A program made the position numbers and the translations under genes. Below the pieces are notes generated by a model. The model ran no database searches and had not been told where the DNA came from. It worked only from the letters and a program-made list of their open reading frames with translations. Shown here piece after piece: positions 13,356 to 21,459 of a stretch of 64,000 bases of DNA. Location: the NCBI RefSeq assembly GCF_020616555.1, contig NZ_CP085173.1, positions 1,426,001 to 1,490,000 on the forward strand, read 5' to 3'. The stretch's first letter is position 1; every line of letters begins with the position of its first letter. Origin of the DNA: Streptomyces longhuiensis (lineage in GTDB: Bacteria > Actinomycetota > Actinomycetes > Streptomycetales > Streptomycetaceae).

Positions 13356-14246
13356 ATGATCAAACGCGTCACGAGTCTTGTCGCCACCCTGGCCGCGGTC
13401 GGTGCCGTGGTCGTCATCGGCCCGGCCACCACGGCATCGGCGGCCGAGTGCGCCGCCCCCTGGAACTCCTCGTCCGTCTACACGGGCGGCGGGTCCGCCT
13501 CGTACAACGGGCACAACTGGAACGCCAAGTGGTGGACCCAGAACGAGACCCCGGGCACCTCCGACGTCTGGGCTGACCAGGGCGCCTGCGGCGGTGGCGA
13601 GACGAACCCGGGTGACCCTTCGCCGTCCGGCTTCGTCGTCAGCGAGGCCCAGTTCAACCAGATGTTCCCGAACCGGAATCCGTTCTACACCTACAGCGGA
13701 CTGACCGCCGCGCTCAGCGCCTACCCCGGCTTCGCCAACACCGGCAGCGACACGGTCAAGCGCCAGGAGGCCGCGGCGTTCCTGGCCAATGTCAGCCATG
13801 AGACCGGCGGCCTGGTGTACATCGTCGAGCAGAACACCGCCAACTACCCCCACTACTGCGACAGCAGCCAGTCCTACGGCTGCCCGGCGGGCACCGCCGC
13901 GTACTACGGCCGCGGACCGATCCAGCTCAGCTGGAACTTCAACTACAAGGCCGCGGGCGACGCACTCGGCATCGACCTCCTCCACAACCCGTACCTCGTG
14001 GAGCAGGACGCGGCCGTGGCCTGGAAGACGGGCCTTTGGTACTGGAACACGCAGAGCGGACCCGGCACCATGACGCCGCACAACGCCATGGTGAACGGCG
14101 CCGGCTTCGGCGAGACGATCCGCTCCATCAACGGCAGCCTGGAGTGCAACGGCGGCAACCCCGGCCAGGTCCAGAGCCGCATCGACCGGTACAAGGCGTT
14201 CGTCCAGATCCTGGGCACCACACCGGGCGACAACCTGAGCTGCTGA
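13356..14246 (+). CDS. Secreted GH19 chitinase with N-terminal chitin-binding domain
   Basis: A 296-residue preprotein. A Sec signal peptide (MIKRVTSLVATLAAVG onward, cleavage after an A-S-A type site near residue 29) is followed by a CBM5/12-type binding domain with GGSASYNGHNWNAKWWTQNE, then a short linker (GGGETNPGDPSPS) and a family 19 catalytic domain. The catalytic region shows AAFLANVSHETGG, with the acid Glu, plus YYGRGPIQLSWNFNY and a C-terminal cysteine. GH19 enzymes cleave chitin by inversion. The ATG at 13356 has AAGGAG upstream; a TTG far upstream lies in the operator and is rejected. Export to the medium and control by DasR are expected. Confidence 0.95.
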   Translation: MIKRVTSLVATLAAVGAVVVIGPATTASAAECAAPWNSSSVYTGGGSASYNGHNWNAKWWTQNETPGTSDVWADQGACGGGETNPGDPSPSGFVVSEAQFNQMFPNRNPFYTYSGLTAALSAYPGFANTGSDTVKRQEAAAFLANVSHETGGLVYIVEQNTANYPHYCDSSQSYGCPAGTAAYYGRGPIQLSWNFNYKAAGDALGIDLLHNPYLVEQDAAVAWKTGLWYWNTQSGPGTMTPHNAMVNGAGFGETIRSINGSLECNGGNPGQVQSRIDRYKAFVQILGTTPGDNLSC

Positions 14247-14275
14247 CACGCCACCACATGTGACGTGGCCTGCCG

Positions 14276-14315
14276 CCGCCGGGCGGACCTTGAACTCACC
14301 AGGTCCGCCCGGCGG
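14276..14315. terminator. Hairpin terminator after the chitinase gene
   Basis: CCGCCGGGCGGACCT at 14276-14290 pairs perfectly with 14301-14315 around a 10-nt loop. It lies 30 nt after the chitinase stop and before the convergent YdeI-like gene. Confidence 0.85.
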
Positions 14316-14382
14316 TCTCGTCATGGGGCGCGGGGCGCACCAGGTGAACTCGCCAAGTGACCGGTCCAGCAGTGGAGTCGGG

Positions 14383-14976
14383 CTAGTCGGACTCGCCGTT
14401 GAGCAGCTTGTCGACGGCCCTTCGGAGCCGAGCGCGCCGGGCCTCGGGAGTGAGGGCCTGGAGCAGCGGCGGGATCGTCTGGTAGCGCCCCGACCTGTCG
14501 AGTGCGTCGAACGCCTTCCTGGCCTCGGGTTCCGCGTCGAGCGCCGTAGCGAGGTCGGGTGGCACCGTCGCCGTCTTCTGCGACTCGTACGCCGCGACCC
14601 ACCGCCCGTCCTCCTGCGCCCTGCGCACCTCGGCGAGACCGGGCTCGCGCATCCGTCCGGCGGCGGTCAGCATGGCGACCTTGTCGACGTTCACCCGGGA
14701 CCACAGGCTCCTGGCCCGGCGCGGCACATAGAGCTGGAGGTAGTACCGCTCGTCGAGGGAGCGCCGCCGGCCGGAGATCCAGCCCCAGCACAGCCCGATG
14801 TCCACCAGTTCGCCGTCGGTGACGGACGGGATGCCGGACCTCTTCTTGGCGACCTTGACCCACACACCTGCCTGCCGCGTGTGGTGCTCGCCGAGCCAGC
14901 TCTCGAACGCCTCGGCATCCGGAAAGGCGATGATCTCGACTCCGTCGGCCTCGTACACCCCGCCCGTCCCGTCCAT
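14383..14976 (-). CDS. YdeI/OmpD-associated family protein
   Basis: A 197-residue protein with the YdeI-type opening (EIIAFPDAEAFESWLGEHH), the conserved GVWVKVAKK and DIGLCWGWISGRRRSLD block, a PRRARSLWSRVN stretch and a C-terminal helical region (ARKAFDALDRSGRYQ). The family also appears in annotations as bacteriocin-protection or DUF1905-like YdeI; the activity is unknown. No signal peptide is present, so it is cytoplasmic. It stands alone between two rightward genes, converging on the chitinase terminator. Confidence 0.8.
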   Translation of the reverse strand: MDGTGGVYEADGVEIIAFPDAEAFESWLGEHHTRQAGVWVKVAKKRSGIPSVTDGELVDIGLCWGWISGRRRSLDERYYLQLYVPRRARSLWSRVNVDKVAMLTAAGRMREPGLAEVRRAQEDGRWVAAYESQKTATVPPDLATALDAEPEARKAFDALDRSGRYQTIPPLLQALTPEARRARLRRAVDKLLNGESD

Positions 14977-15020
14977 GGGGCGCAGCGTACCGTCGCCGCG
15001 ACGGCCATCGGTCCGAAATG

Positions 15021-15026
15021 TACAAT
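15021..15026 (+). promoter_or_regulatory. Candidate -10 element for the secreted protein gene
   Basis: TACAAT within an unusually AT-rich patch (15015-15031) lies 47 nt ahead of the start at 15073. No clear -35 is visible, so an activator-dependent or extended promoter is possible. Confidence 0.35.
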
Positions 15027-15072
15027 TTAATGGCGTTCAACGTGTGGGTGGTCCCGTTCGCGAGGTGACGCC

Positions 15073-15912
15073 ATGGAGTCGTGTCTGTCGAGACATCGCA
15101 AGGCCGCGCTGCTCCCGGTGAGCGCAGCCGTCGCCTGCGTGACCGCTCTGGCGGGAGTTCCCGCGTTCGCGGACGACGGGGGCGACGCGTCGAAGCTGAG
15201 CGCGCAGCAGCTCGCCGACGACGCGGAGAAGGAACTGCTGGACGCGAAGTCCCTCCATATACTCCTGACGAACCACTCCACGGGCCCCGCCGACGCCCGG
15301 TCCCCCGCGGTCCTCGATCTCGCCCTGGACCAGGACGGCAACTGCGCCGGATCACTGACCATGGGCACGGGCGGCGCCAAGGGCGGCAGCGTCGAATTCA
15401 TCAAACGCGGCGGCGAGTTGTGGATGAAACCCGACACCACGTTCTGGAAGTCCCAGGTCACCGGCGGCGCGGGCGAGCTCGCGGCCCAGCTCTTCAACGG
15501 GCGCTACGTGCACGGCAACGCGAACGACGGACTGCTCAAGAGCCTGGGTGACACATGTGACCTGAACGCGTTCCAGGCCCAGGTGAACGGCGGCTCCTCC
15601 AGTGCGCCCCCGGAGAAGCTGACCAAGGGCAAGGAGACCAAGGTGGACGGCACGGACGTCGTGCCGGTGAGCGGCAGGAACGACGGCAGTGAAGTCGTCC
15701 TGTTCATCACCGCGAAGGATCCGCACCGTCTCGTGCGTGCCACCGAGAAGATGGGCGATCTGAGCGCGACGATGAAACTCACGGACTACAACCGGCCGGT
15801 GCCGAGCGCGACTCCGTCTAAGGACGAGTCCGTCGACGTGTCCGAGCTCCAGAACCTCTCCCCGAAGGCCACCCCACCGCAGGCTGCGGCGCCGGACCGG
15901 GCTGTGTGGTGA
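15073..15912 (+). CDS. Secreted protein, possible LppX/LprG-like fold
   Basis: A 279-residue preprotein with a signal peptide (MESCLSRHRKAALLPVSAAV, cleavage near PAFA-DD). The mature part (LLDAKSLHILLTNHS, VLDLALDQDGNCAGSLTMG, GGELWMKPDTTFWKS, VDGTDVVPVSG, HRLVRATEKMGDLSATMKLTDYN) alternates short beta strands in the manner of actinobacterial LppX/LprAFG-type lipid-binding proteins, but there is no lipobox, so it is probably released rather than lipidated. The tail is proline- and serine-rich. The ATG at 15073 has GAGGTG upstream. The fold assignment is an inference from pattern only. Confidence 0.6.
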   Translation: MESCLSRHRKAALLPVSAAVACVTALAGVPAFADDGGDASKLSAQQLADDAEKELLDAKSLHILLTNHSTGPADARSPAVLDLALDQDGNCAGSLTMGTGGAKGGSVEFIKRGGELWMKPDTTFWKSQVTGGAGELAAQLFNGRYVHGNANDGLLKSLGDTCDLNAFQAQVNGGSSSAPPEKLTKGKETKVDGTDVVPVSGRNDGSEVVLFITAKDPHRLVRATEKMGDLSATMKLTDYNRPVPSATPSKDESVDVSELQNLSPKATPPQAAAPDRAVW

Positions 15913-15990
15913 ACCGGCCGATCGGGGAGAAGAGTTGAGAAGTTGAGCTGCCCGGCCTGGTGGCGGACGTCAGTGACCGCGCGCGGGCGG

Positions 15991-16917
15991 TCAGTCGCCG
16001 GCTCCGCCGAATCGGTCGTGGTCGGCCAGGACTTCGTCGATCACACGATGGTTGGACGCGGCGCGTTCCGGGTCGGCGTCGAGGGACTGCGACATGACGA
16101 GCAGGGACTTCCACAAGGACCAGCCGCGGGCTCGGGCCCAGGTGCCGGCGTCCTGGGCGACGGTGCGCCGGAATGCCTCACGGCTGTCTCCGGAGAACAT
16201 GCCCCAGGCGATCACCAGGTCACAGGCGGGGTCGCCGACGCCCGACGTACCGAAGTCGATGACGGCCGTGAGTGCGCCGTCGGCGACGAGCAGGTTGCCC
16301 GTGGCGATGTCTCCGTGGAACCACACCGGCGCCCCCTGCCACGGCGCCGCGAGCGCGGCCTCCCACACGGCGGCCGCCCGGCGCGTGTCGACATGGCCCT
16401 CCAGCGCCGTGAGACAGCGGCGGGTCTCGTCGTCGTAGTGAGTGAGCGACGCACCCCGGTACCAGCTGTGCTTCCCGGCCGACGGTCCCCCGGTGGGGTC
16501 GCAGCGTTGCAACGCGAGGACGAACTCGGCCACCGAGACCGCGAACTGCGCCATGTCGTCGATGCGGCCGCTCTCCGCCGTCTCTCCGTGCAGCCAGCCG
16601 CGCACGGACCACGGGAAGGGGTATCCCTCGCCGAGCTCGCCCTGGGCCAGGACGGGCGGGACGGCCACGGGCAGTGACGGCGCGAGCCGCGGCAGCCACT
16701 CGTTCTCCTTGGCGACCGCGGGAACGTAGCCCTCTCCGGTGGGCAGACGGGCTGTCATCGCGTCACCCAGGCGGTACGTCCGGTTGTCCCATCCGTCGAC
16801 CTCCACCGGTGTCACAGGGAGGCCGCTCCACTGGGGGAACTGGGCGGCGATCAACCGCTCCACGAGTGCGGCGGTGATTCCGGCACGGCCGTCGGAAGGA
16901 CTCGGAGTCGATGCCAT
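15991..16917 (-). CDS. Aminoglycoside phosphotransferase (APH)-family kinase
   Basis: A 308-residue kinase-fold protein. The Brenner motif WFHGDIATGNLLV holds the catalytic Asp and Asn, followed by the metal-binding VIDFGTSGVGDPACDL. The N-lobe carries VDGWDNRTYRLGD. This subgroup of streptomycete APH proteins phosphorylates unknown small molecules, and there is no reason to call it a resistance gene. Start ATG at 16917. It lies just downstream of the LysR-like gene on the same strand, 68 nt away, and could be cotranscribed with it. Confidence 0.88.
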   Translation of the reverse strand: MASTPSPSDGRAGITAALVERLIAAQFPQWSGLPVTPVEVDGWDNRTYRLGDAMTARLPTGEGYVPAVAKENEWLPRLAPSLPVAVPPVLAQGELGEGYPFPWSVRGWLHGETAESGRIDDMAQFAVSVAEFVLALQRCDPTGGPSAGKHSWYRGASLTHYDDETRRCLTALEGHVDTRRAAAVWEAALAAPWQGAPVWFHGDIATGNLLVADGALTAVIDFGTSGVGDPACDLVIAWGMFSGDSREAFRRTVAQDAGTWARARGWSLWKSLLVMSQSLDADPERAASNHRVIDEVLADHDRFGGAGD

Positions 16918-16985
16918 TCAGGGATCATCACGCCCGGAAGCCGTACGGGGCAACGGATTATCCGTGCCCGCGGACGCCGTGGCGA

Positions 16986-17795
16986 CTACGGCCTGCGGCG
17001 CGGCTTCCCGCGCTTGGCGCCGCCCTTGGAACCACCCTTGGGACCGCCCTTCGCGGCGCCCTTCGGCCCGGGTTTGGCGCCACCCTTGGCGCCGCCGCCG
17101 CGCGGGTTCTTCCCGGCGGCCGGCTTCTGCCGAGCCGCCCCGCTCTTGTCGGAACGCGCGGCCTTGGGCTGCGGCGGGGTCGCCGTGCGGCCACGTGAGC
17201 TGTTGACCGTCCGCCCGCGGACGATGCCGATGAACTCCTCCACCAGATCGGTGGTCTCGTCCTCCGGCCACGACAGCGCGACCTGGGACTCGGGGGCGTC
17301 GGTCACCGGCCGGTAGGTGAGGTCCTTGCGGTGGTGCAGGCGGGCGAGCGACTGCGGGACCACCAGCACACCGATCCCGGCGGCCACCAGCTCGACGGCG
17401 TCAGCCGTCGTCTCCGGGCGCTCGAACGCGGGCTCACCGGGAAGCTGCTCCCAGACGAGGGTGTCGTCGAGGGGGTGCAGCACGGTCTCGTCGGCCAGAT
17501 CCTCCAGGGACACCTCGTCGACCGCGGCCACGACGTGGTCCTTGGGGATCACCACGACGGTCGTCTCGGTGTAGAGGGGGATCGCGCTGAGCACGGTCCG
17601 GTCCACCGGCAGCCGCACGAGGCCCGCGTCCGCCCCACGGTCCCGCAATACGTCGGATGCCTCGCCGGCGGGCGTCGCGAGGAGGGTCAGCGGAACGCCG
17701 GGCAGCCGCTCGTTCCAGATCCGCACCCACTTGGTGGGCGTCACTCCCGGGACATACGCGAGCCGGAACGAAGGGGGTACATCCGAGCCTGTCAC
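16986..17795 (-). CDS. LysR-type substrate-binding domain protein without DNA-binding domain, with basic tail
   Basis: A 269-residue protein that begins directly with the first strand of a LysR effector-binding domain (FRLAYVPGVTPTKWVRIWNER). The fold continues through DAGLVRLPVDRTVLSAIPLY, VVVIPKDHVV, LEDLADETVLHP, and the GIGVLVVPQSLARLH hinge. The winged HTH of about 60 residues that LysR regulators carry is absent, and there is no room for it: the start is 28 nt from a divergent palindrome. After about residue 200 the chain becomes a lysine-, glycine- and proline-rich tail (repeats of GGAK, PKGAAK, GGPK), like a histone H1 arm. It may bind DNA non-specifically or partner with another protein. 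It is divergent from DUF5997. Confidence 0.85.
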   Translation of the reverse strand: MTGSDVPPSFRLAYVPGVTPTKWVRIWNERLPGVPLTLLATPAGEASDVLRDRGADAGLVRLPVDRTVLSAIPLYTETTVVVIPKDHVVAAVDEVSLEDLADETVLHPLDDTLVWEQLPGEPAFERPETTADAVELVAAGIGVLVVPQSLARLHHRKDLTYRPVTDAPESQVALSWPEDETTDLVEEFIGIVRGRTVNSSRGRTATPPQPKAARSDKSGAARQKPAAGKNPRGGGAKGGAKPGPKGAAKGGPKGGSKGGAKRGKPRRRP

Positions 17796-17822
17796 TCCGC
17801 CAGGTTACCGGTCGTGGTCGGA

Positions 17823-17844
17823 GGTATCGCACACAGTCGATACC
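17823..17844. promoter_or_regulatory. 22-bp palindrome between the LysR-like gene and DUF5997
   Basis: GGTATCG (17823-17829), eight bases, CGATACC (17838-17844): a perfect 7+7 dyad that ends 9 nt before the DUF5997 ATG and begins 27 nt from the LysR-like start. Lying over both promoters, it is a strong candidate operator for coordinated control. Confidence 0.65.
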
Positions 17845-17853
17845 CTGGACACC

Positions 17854-18258
17854 ATGACGTCGCACCAGACCACCCAGACCATGAAGCCCGCGACCGCGGC
17901 CAAGAAGCTGGGTGTGTACCTCGAGGCCACTCCCGCCGAGTTCCAGGAGGGTGTCGTCTCGCGCAGCGAGCTCAACGCGCTGCAGGCCGATCCGCCCGCG
18001 TGGCTCCAGGAGCTGCGGCGCAACGGCCCGCACCCCCGGCCCGTGGTCGCGTCCAAGCTCGGCATCTCGATCTCGGGTCTCGCCCGTGGCGGGATCACCG
18101 AGGCGCTCACCACGGAGCAGATCGAGACCCTGAAGACCGAGAGCCCCGAGTGGCTCCAGCAGGAGCGTGCCACCCAGGCCGCGGTGCGCAAGGAAGCCGT
18201 CCGTATCAAGGAGCGGAACGCGCAGCGCGCCGAGCAGTCCGGCGACCAGCGTTCCTGA
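17854..18258 (+). CDS. DUF5997-family protein, possible HTH
   Basis: A 134-residue hydrophilic protein. It opens with MKPATAAKKLGVYLEATPAE, then VVSRSELNALQADPPAWLQE, then HPRPVVASKLGISISGLARG at about residues 60-79, which reads as a helix-turn-helix (LGIS turn), then ITEALTTEQIETLKTESPEW and a charged helix. The domain is uncharacterised. The repeated pattern of a short helix, a turn and an LxxLxxxPPxWL motif occurs twice, suggesting an internal duplication. The ATG at 17854 is the only start downstream of the palindrome. Its divergent partner is a LysR-type sensor domain lacking its own HTH, so a two-protein regulator is plausible. Confidence 0.75.
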   Translation: MTSHQTTQTMKPATAAKKLGVYLEATPAEFQEGVVSRSELNALQADPPAWLQELRRNGPHPRPVVASKLGISISGLARGGITEALTTEQIETLKTESPEWLQQERATQAAVRKEAVRIKERNAQRAEQSGDQRS

Positions 18259-18314
18259 CCGGCCTGCCTGACCACCCCACCTGACCGATCTCTCCGGGCT
18301 TCACCTCCGGTCCG

Positions 18315-19643
18315 TCAGGGCACGAACTCGATCTCGGGGAAGCGCGGGGACGGACCGGACAGGAGACGCCTGTCCCGGTCCCGGCACCACAGGTGAAGGT
18401 CGAAGAAGGCGCCCAGACAGGCCCGCTCGGCGGCTACGGCGCGGTCCGCGGTGATCGTGCCGATGGCATCGGTCATGGCGTCGACCACCTCGGGCGGGAG
18501 CGGGACCGCCATGTCCAGCTGTTGCATCAGCGGGGACAGGTCCGTGTAGGTCTGGTCCGGACGCGCGCAGGCGCAGGCTCCGGCGCCAGCCACGCAGATG
18601 CGACCAGAACTCCTCCCAGGACGGGTCGTTCTCGCGGCCGTGGCTCGCGTTGCTCATCAGAAGGAAGGGCCGGTCGAGGCCCGTGGCGGCGACAGACCCG
18701 TTGATGCTCCCGTCCAGGTCGGCGCCCGCCATGACGCGGTGATCCGCCGCCATCACCTCCGCCGCGGTGTCCCCGCCGAGCGAGTGCCCGAACATGCCGG
18801 TCCGGCGCAGGCCGAGCGCACCGCACAGGCCGTGGGGCAGCGGGCGGCCCTCGGCATCGGGATTCCTCCCCGCGTTCAGGCCGGCCAGCTCGTCCGGCAC
18901 GAACCTGGTGTCGTCCTGGCGGACCCGCAGCGCCTTCGCGATGTCCTCGTCGGTCGGCCGGCCCGGCTGCCGGCCCGGTTCGAGGCGCCCTCCCGGGAAC
19001 TCCACGATGTCGCTCTCGTGCGTGTGGTCGATGGTGACGACCGCGTGGCCGCGACTGGCCAGGTCCTCGACCAGCGCGGCGCCGAGGGCGCGTTGCGCGC
19101 GGTAGCCCGGGGAGAAGAGCACGACCGGCAGCCCGTGGCCGTACTCCTCGACGGCGGCGTTCGTGTACGCGTGCGTGAGCGGCAGATCCACGGTGTCCAG
19201 GGACGTGTGAAGCTGTTGGCTCACTTTCTGTTTGTACAGCGCCGCCGCCTCTGGCGGGAGCCAGGGGGCGCGTGCGCGGCCGTGCGTGGGGCAGCGGGCC
19301 GGATACCAGAGGGTCACCATGAGTTCACGGGGCGACCTGGGCGAGCGGGAGGAGCCCGGCGGCCGGGGCGAGGTCCACGGGTCCCGGCGTGAACGGTCGA
19401 CGAGGTGCAGCTGTCCGAGATCGTGTTCGGGGCCTGTCGCCGCCGCTCCCTCGATGCCAGTGTCGATGACTGATCCGCCCCACGTTCCACTGCCGGTGAG
19501 GGAGCCGCATGAACGATATGACGGGCCGTCCGACGCGCCCGCGCATCGGCCGCAGCCGTCCCCGCGGTGGCCGCCGCGAGTGCGGCCGCTCCCATCACCG
19601 TCAGCACCGACCGTGCGTCCAACGCGAGTTGCCGGTGTGGCAC
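18315..19643 (-). pseudogene. PAF-acetylhydrolase-like alpha/beta hydrolase, frameshifted twice
   Basis: Three frames must be joined to recover one protein. The signal peptide (RSVLTVMGAAALAAATAGTA) is in one frame near 19643-19550. The middle, LHLVDRSRRDPW, RELMVTLWYPAR, VVLFSPGYRAQRALG, VVTIDHTHESD and the nucleophile elbow GMFGHSLGGDTA, is in a second frame. The C-terminus, TYTDLSPLMQQLD, VVDAMTDAIGTITADRAVAA and GAFFDLHLW, is in a third frame that ends at 18315. The shifts lie near 19540 and 18590. Intact relatives are secreted lipase/PAF-acetylhydrolase-like serine hydrolases. As written the gene cannot give the full protein; two indel base-call errors are the alternative. Confidence 0.7.
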
Positions 19644-19711
19644 AGGTCACCGGAACGCGTACCGGGGTGCGGAGAGGTACCGGATGTGAAGCGCGATGAG
19701 AAGGAGTGCGG

Positions 19712-20323
19712 ATGCGTGCACGGATCCGGGCAGGGGACCGCGAGGCGTTCGCCGACCTGTATGAGGAGTACGCGCGGGCGATCTACAACCACGCCCTGCG
19801 CCTGACCGGCGACTGGTCGCTCGCCGAGGAGGTCATGTCCGACACGTTCCTGACCGCGTGGGCGACCAGGGAGCGTCTCGACCCCGACGCCGACGCGCCC
19901 CTCGGGCCCTGGCTCTACGGCATCGCCACGAACAAGGCCCACAACGCCCGGCGCGGCCTGCGGCGCCGGCTCGTCTTCCTGGCCCGCCAGCCCGCCGCAC
20001 CCGACGTGGACGACTTCGCGGAGGAGACGGCGGGCCGTATCGACGACGCCCGCCAACTCGCCCGTATCCACAGCTCGTTGGCAGAACTGCGGCGCCCCGA
20101 GCGGGAGGTGATCGCCCTGTGTGTCTGGGCCGGGCTGGACTACGCGCAGGCGGCGGACGCATTGGGCGTCCCCGTGGGCACGGTCCGTTCACGGCTGTCC
20201 CGGGCGCGCGCCAAACTGCAGCGCCTGAGTCAGCAGGAAGCACCGGAACCGCGCCCCGGTCGCGGAGAGGTATCGAGTGAGGCCGCGTTCGCGGCCCTGC
20301 CCCTGCGGGAGGAAACCCGATGA
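19712..20323 (+). CDS. ECF-type RNA polymerase sigma factor
   Basis: A 203-residue sigma-70 family factor. Region 2 is seen as FADLYEEYARAIYNHALRLT and AEEVMSDTFLTAWATRE, region 4 as LRRPEREVIALCVWAGLDYAQAADALGVPVGTVRSRLSRARAKL. I choose the ATG at 19712, five bases after AAGGAG; a GTG at 19706 overlaps that site. It overlaps the next gene by 4 nt (ATGA), the usual layout for a sigma factor and its membrane-linked partner. Streptomyces pairs of this type respond to unknown envelope cues. Confidence 0.9.
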   Translation: MRARIRAGDREAFADLYEEYARAIYNHALRLTGDWSLAEEVMSDTFLTAWATRERLDPDADAPLGPWLYGIATNKAHNARRGLRRRLVFLARQPAAPDVDDFAEETAGRIDDARQLARIHSSLAELRRPEREVIALCVWAGLDYAQAADALGVPVGTVRSRLSRARAKLQRLSQQEAPEPRPGRGEVSSEAAFAALPLREETR

Positions 20324-21402
20324 ACGCAGCACATCCCTCCGGGAGTGACCGCGAGGAGGCCCAGGAGGTGTCCCGGCTACTGCCCGAGGCGCCCGAATGG
20401 GATCTGCCGCGGGGGCGACACCGCCACCACAAGGACATCCTGATGCAGCACATCGACCGCCACCACGAGAGCGTCGCAGCCACCACTCCGCCGCGCGGCC
20501 GGGCGGGCGCCGCCACCACCCCGCCGCGGCGGCGTCTCCTGCGCCCCGCGGTGGCCCTCCCCGTCGCGGCCCTGGTGCTCGCGGGCGCGCTGGCCGCCAC
20601 CCTCACCTTCACCGGCGACGACCACGGAGCGACGCCCGTTGCGCAGGCTCCCGCGTCGGACGGCGGAGCCACCGTCCTGCTGAACCAGATCGCCGACGCG
20701 TCCCTCAGGACGGACACCGCACCGGTCAAGGACGGCCAGTACGTGTACGTGCGCAGCACGGTCCGCTCGAACGAGGGCACGTTCGCCGGGCCCGTCGAAC
20801 TCGGCGCCCCGCACCGGCGCGAGGTCTGGACGGCGCAGACGTCCAAGCCGGTGAAGACCCTCGGCGCCATGAGGGAGACCGGCAAGGGCGTCCCGATGTC
20901 CGGTCAGCGCCTCCCCTACGAGTCGACGACCGCACTGGCCCCCGGCCTGGAGCGTCCGACGTACGCCTGGCTGGCCTCGCTGCCCACCGACCCGGACCGG
21001 CTCCTCGACGAGCTCTACGCCGGGACCCGGACCTGGGGCCGCGAGTCCAAGGACCAGGCCGTCTTCGAGAAGATCGGGTCCCTCCTCGACGAGACGGTGA
21101 TGCCGCCGAAGAACGCCGCGGCGCTCTACAAGGCCGTCGCGCGGATCCCGGGCATCAAGCGGATCCCCGACGCCGTCGACGCCGCGGGGCGCCACGGGGT
21201 CGGCCTCGCGCGCCAGGACGCCAGGTCCGCGAGCCGCAGCGAGTGGATCTTCGACAGCGAGACCCTCACCTACCTCGGCTCACGCTCGTACCTGGACAAG
21301 GACGGCAAGGGCATGAAACTGGCGGGGACGAACGCGATCCTGCGCCGCACCGTCGTCGACAAGTCCGGCGCGATGCCCGCCGACACGACGGCCGACAGCT
21401 GA
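20320..21402 (+). CDS. CU044_5270-family membrane protein, putative anti-sigma
   Basis: A 360-residue protein coupled to the sigma gene by an ATGA overlap. The cytosolic N-terminus (about 75 residues, including MQHIDRHHES and RGRAGAATTPPRRR) is followed by one transmembrane helix (PAVALPVAALVLAGALAATL) and an extracytoplasmic domain with DGQYVYVRSTVR and VGLARQDARSASRSEWIFD, matching the CU044_5270 family found next to ECF sigma genes. Its role as anti-sigma factor is inferred from position and topology. A classic zinc-binding HxxxCxxC anti-sigma motif is not seen. Confidence 0.8.
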   Translation: MNAAHPSGSDREEAQEVSRLLPEAPEWDLPRGRHRHHKDILMQHIDRHHESVAATTPPRGRAGAATTPPRRRLLRPAVALPVAALVLAGALAATLTFTGDDHGATPVAQAPASDGGATVLLNQIADASLRTDTAPVKDGQYVYVRSTVRSNEGTFAGPVELGAPHRREVWTAQTSKPVKTLGAMRETGKGVPMSGQRLPYESTTALAPGLERPTYAWLASLPTDPDRLLDELYAGTRTWGRESKDQAVFEKIGSLLDETVMPPKNAAALYKAVARIPGIKRIPDAVDAAGRHGVGLARQDARSASRSEWIFDSETLTYLGSRSYLDKDGKGMKLAGTNAILRRTVVDKSGAMPADTTADS

Positions 21403-21459
21403 GAGCTCACAGCTGAAGAGCGGCGGGGTGGCGGGCGGCCAGGCGCTCCGCCGTTCGGC

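Noticed and set aside
15991..16917. Aminoglycoside resistance gene
   Set aside because: The protein has the APH fold but belongs to a broad group with unknown substrates. Calling it resistance would be unsupported.
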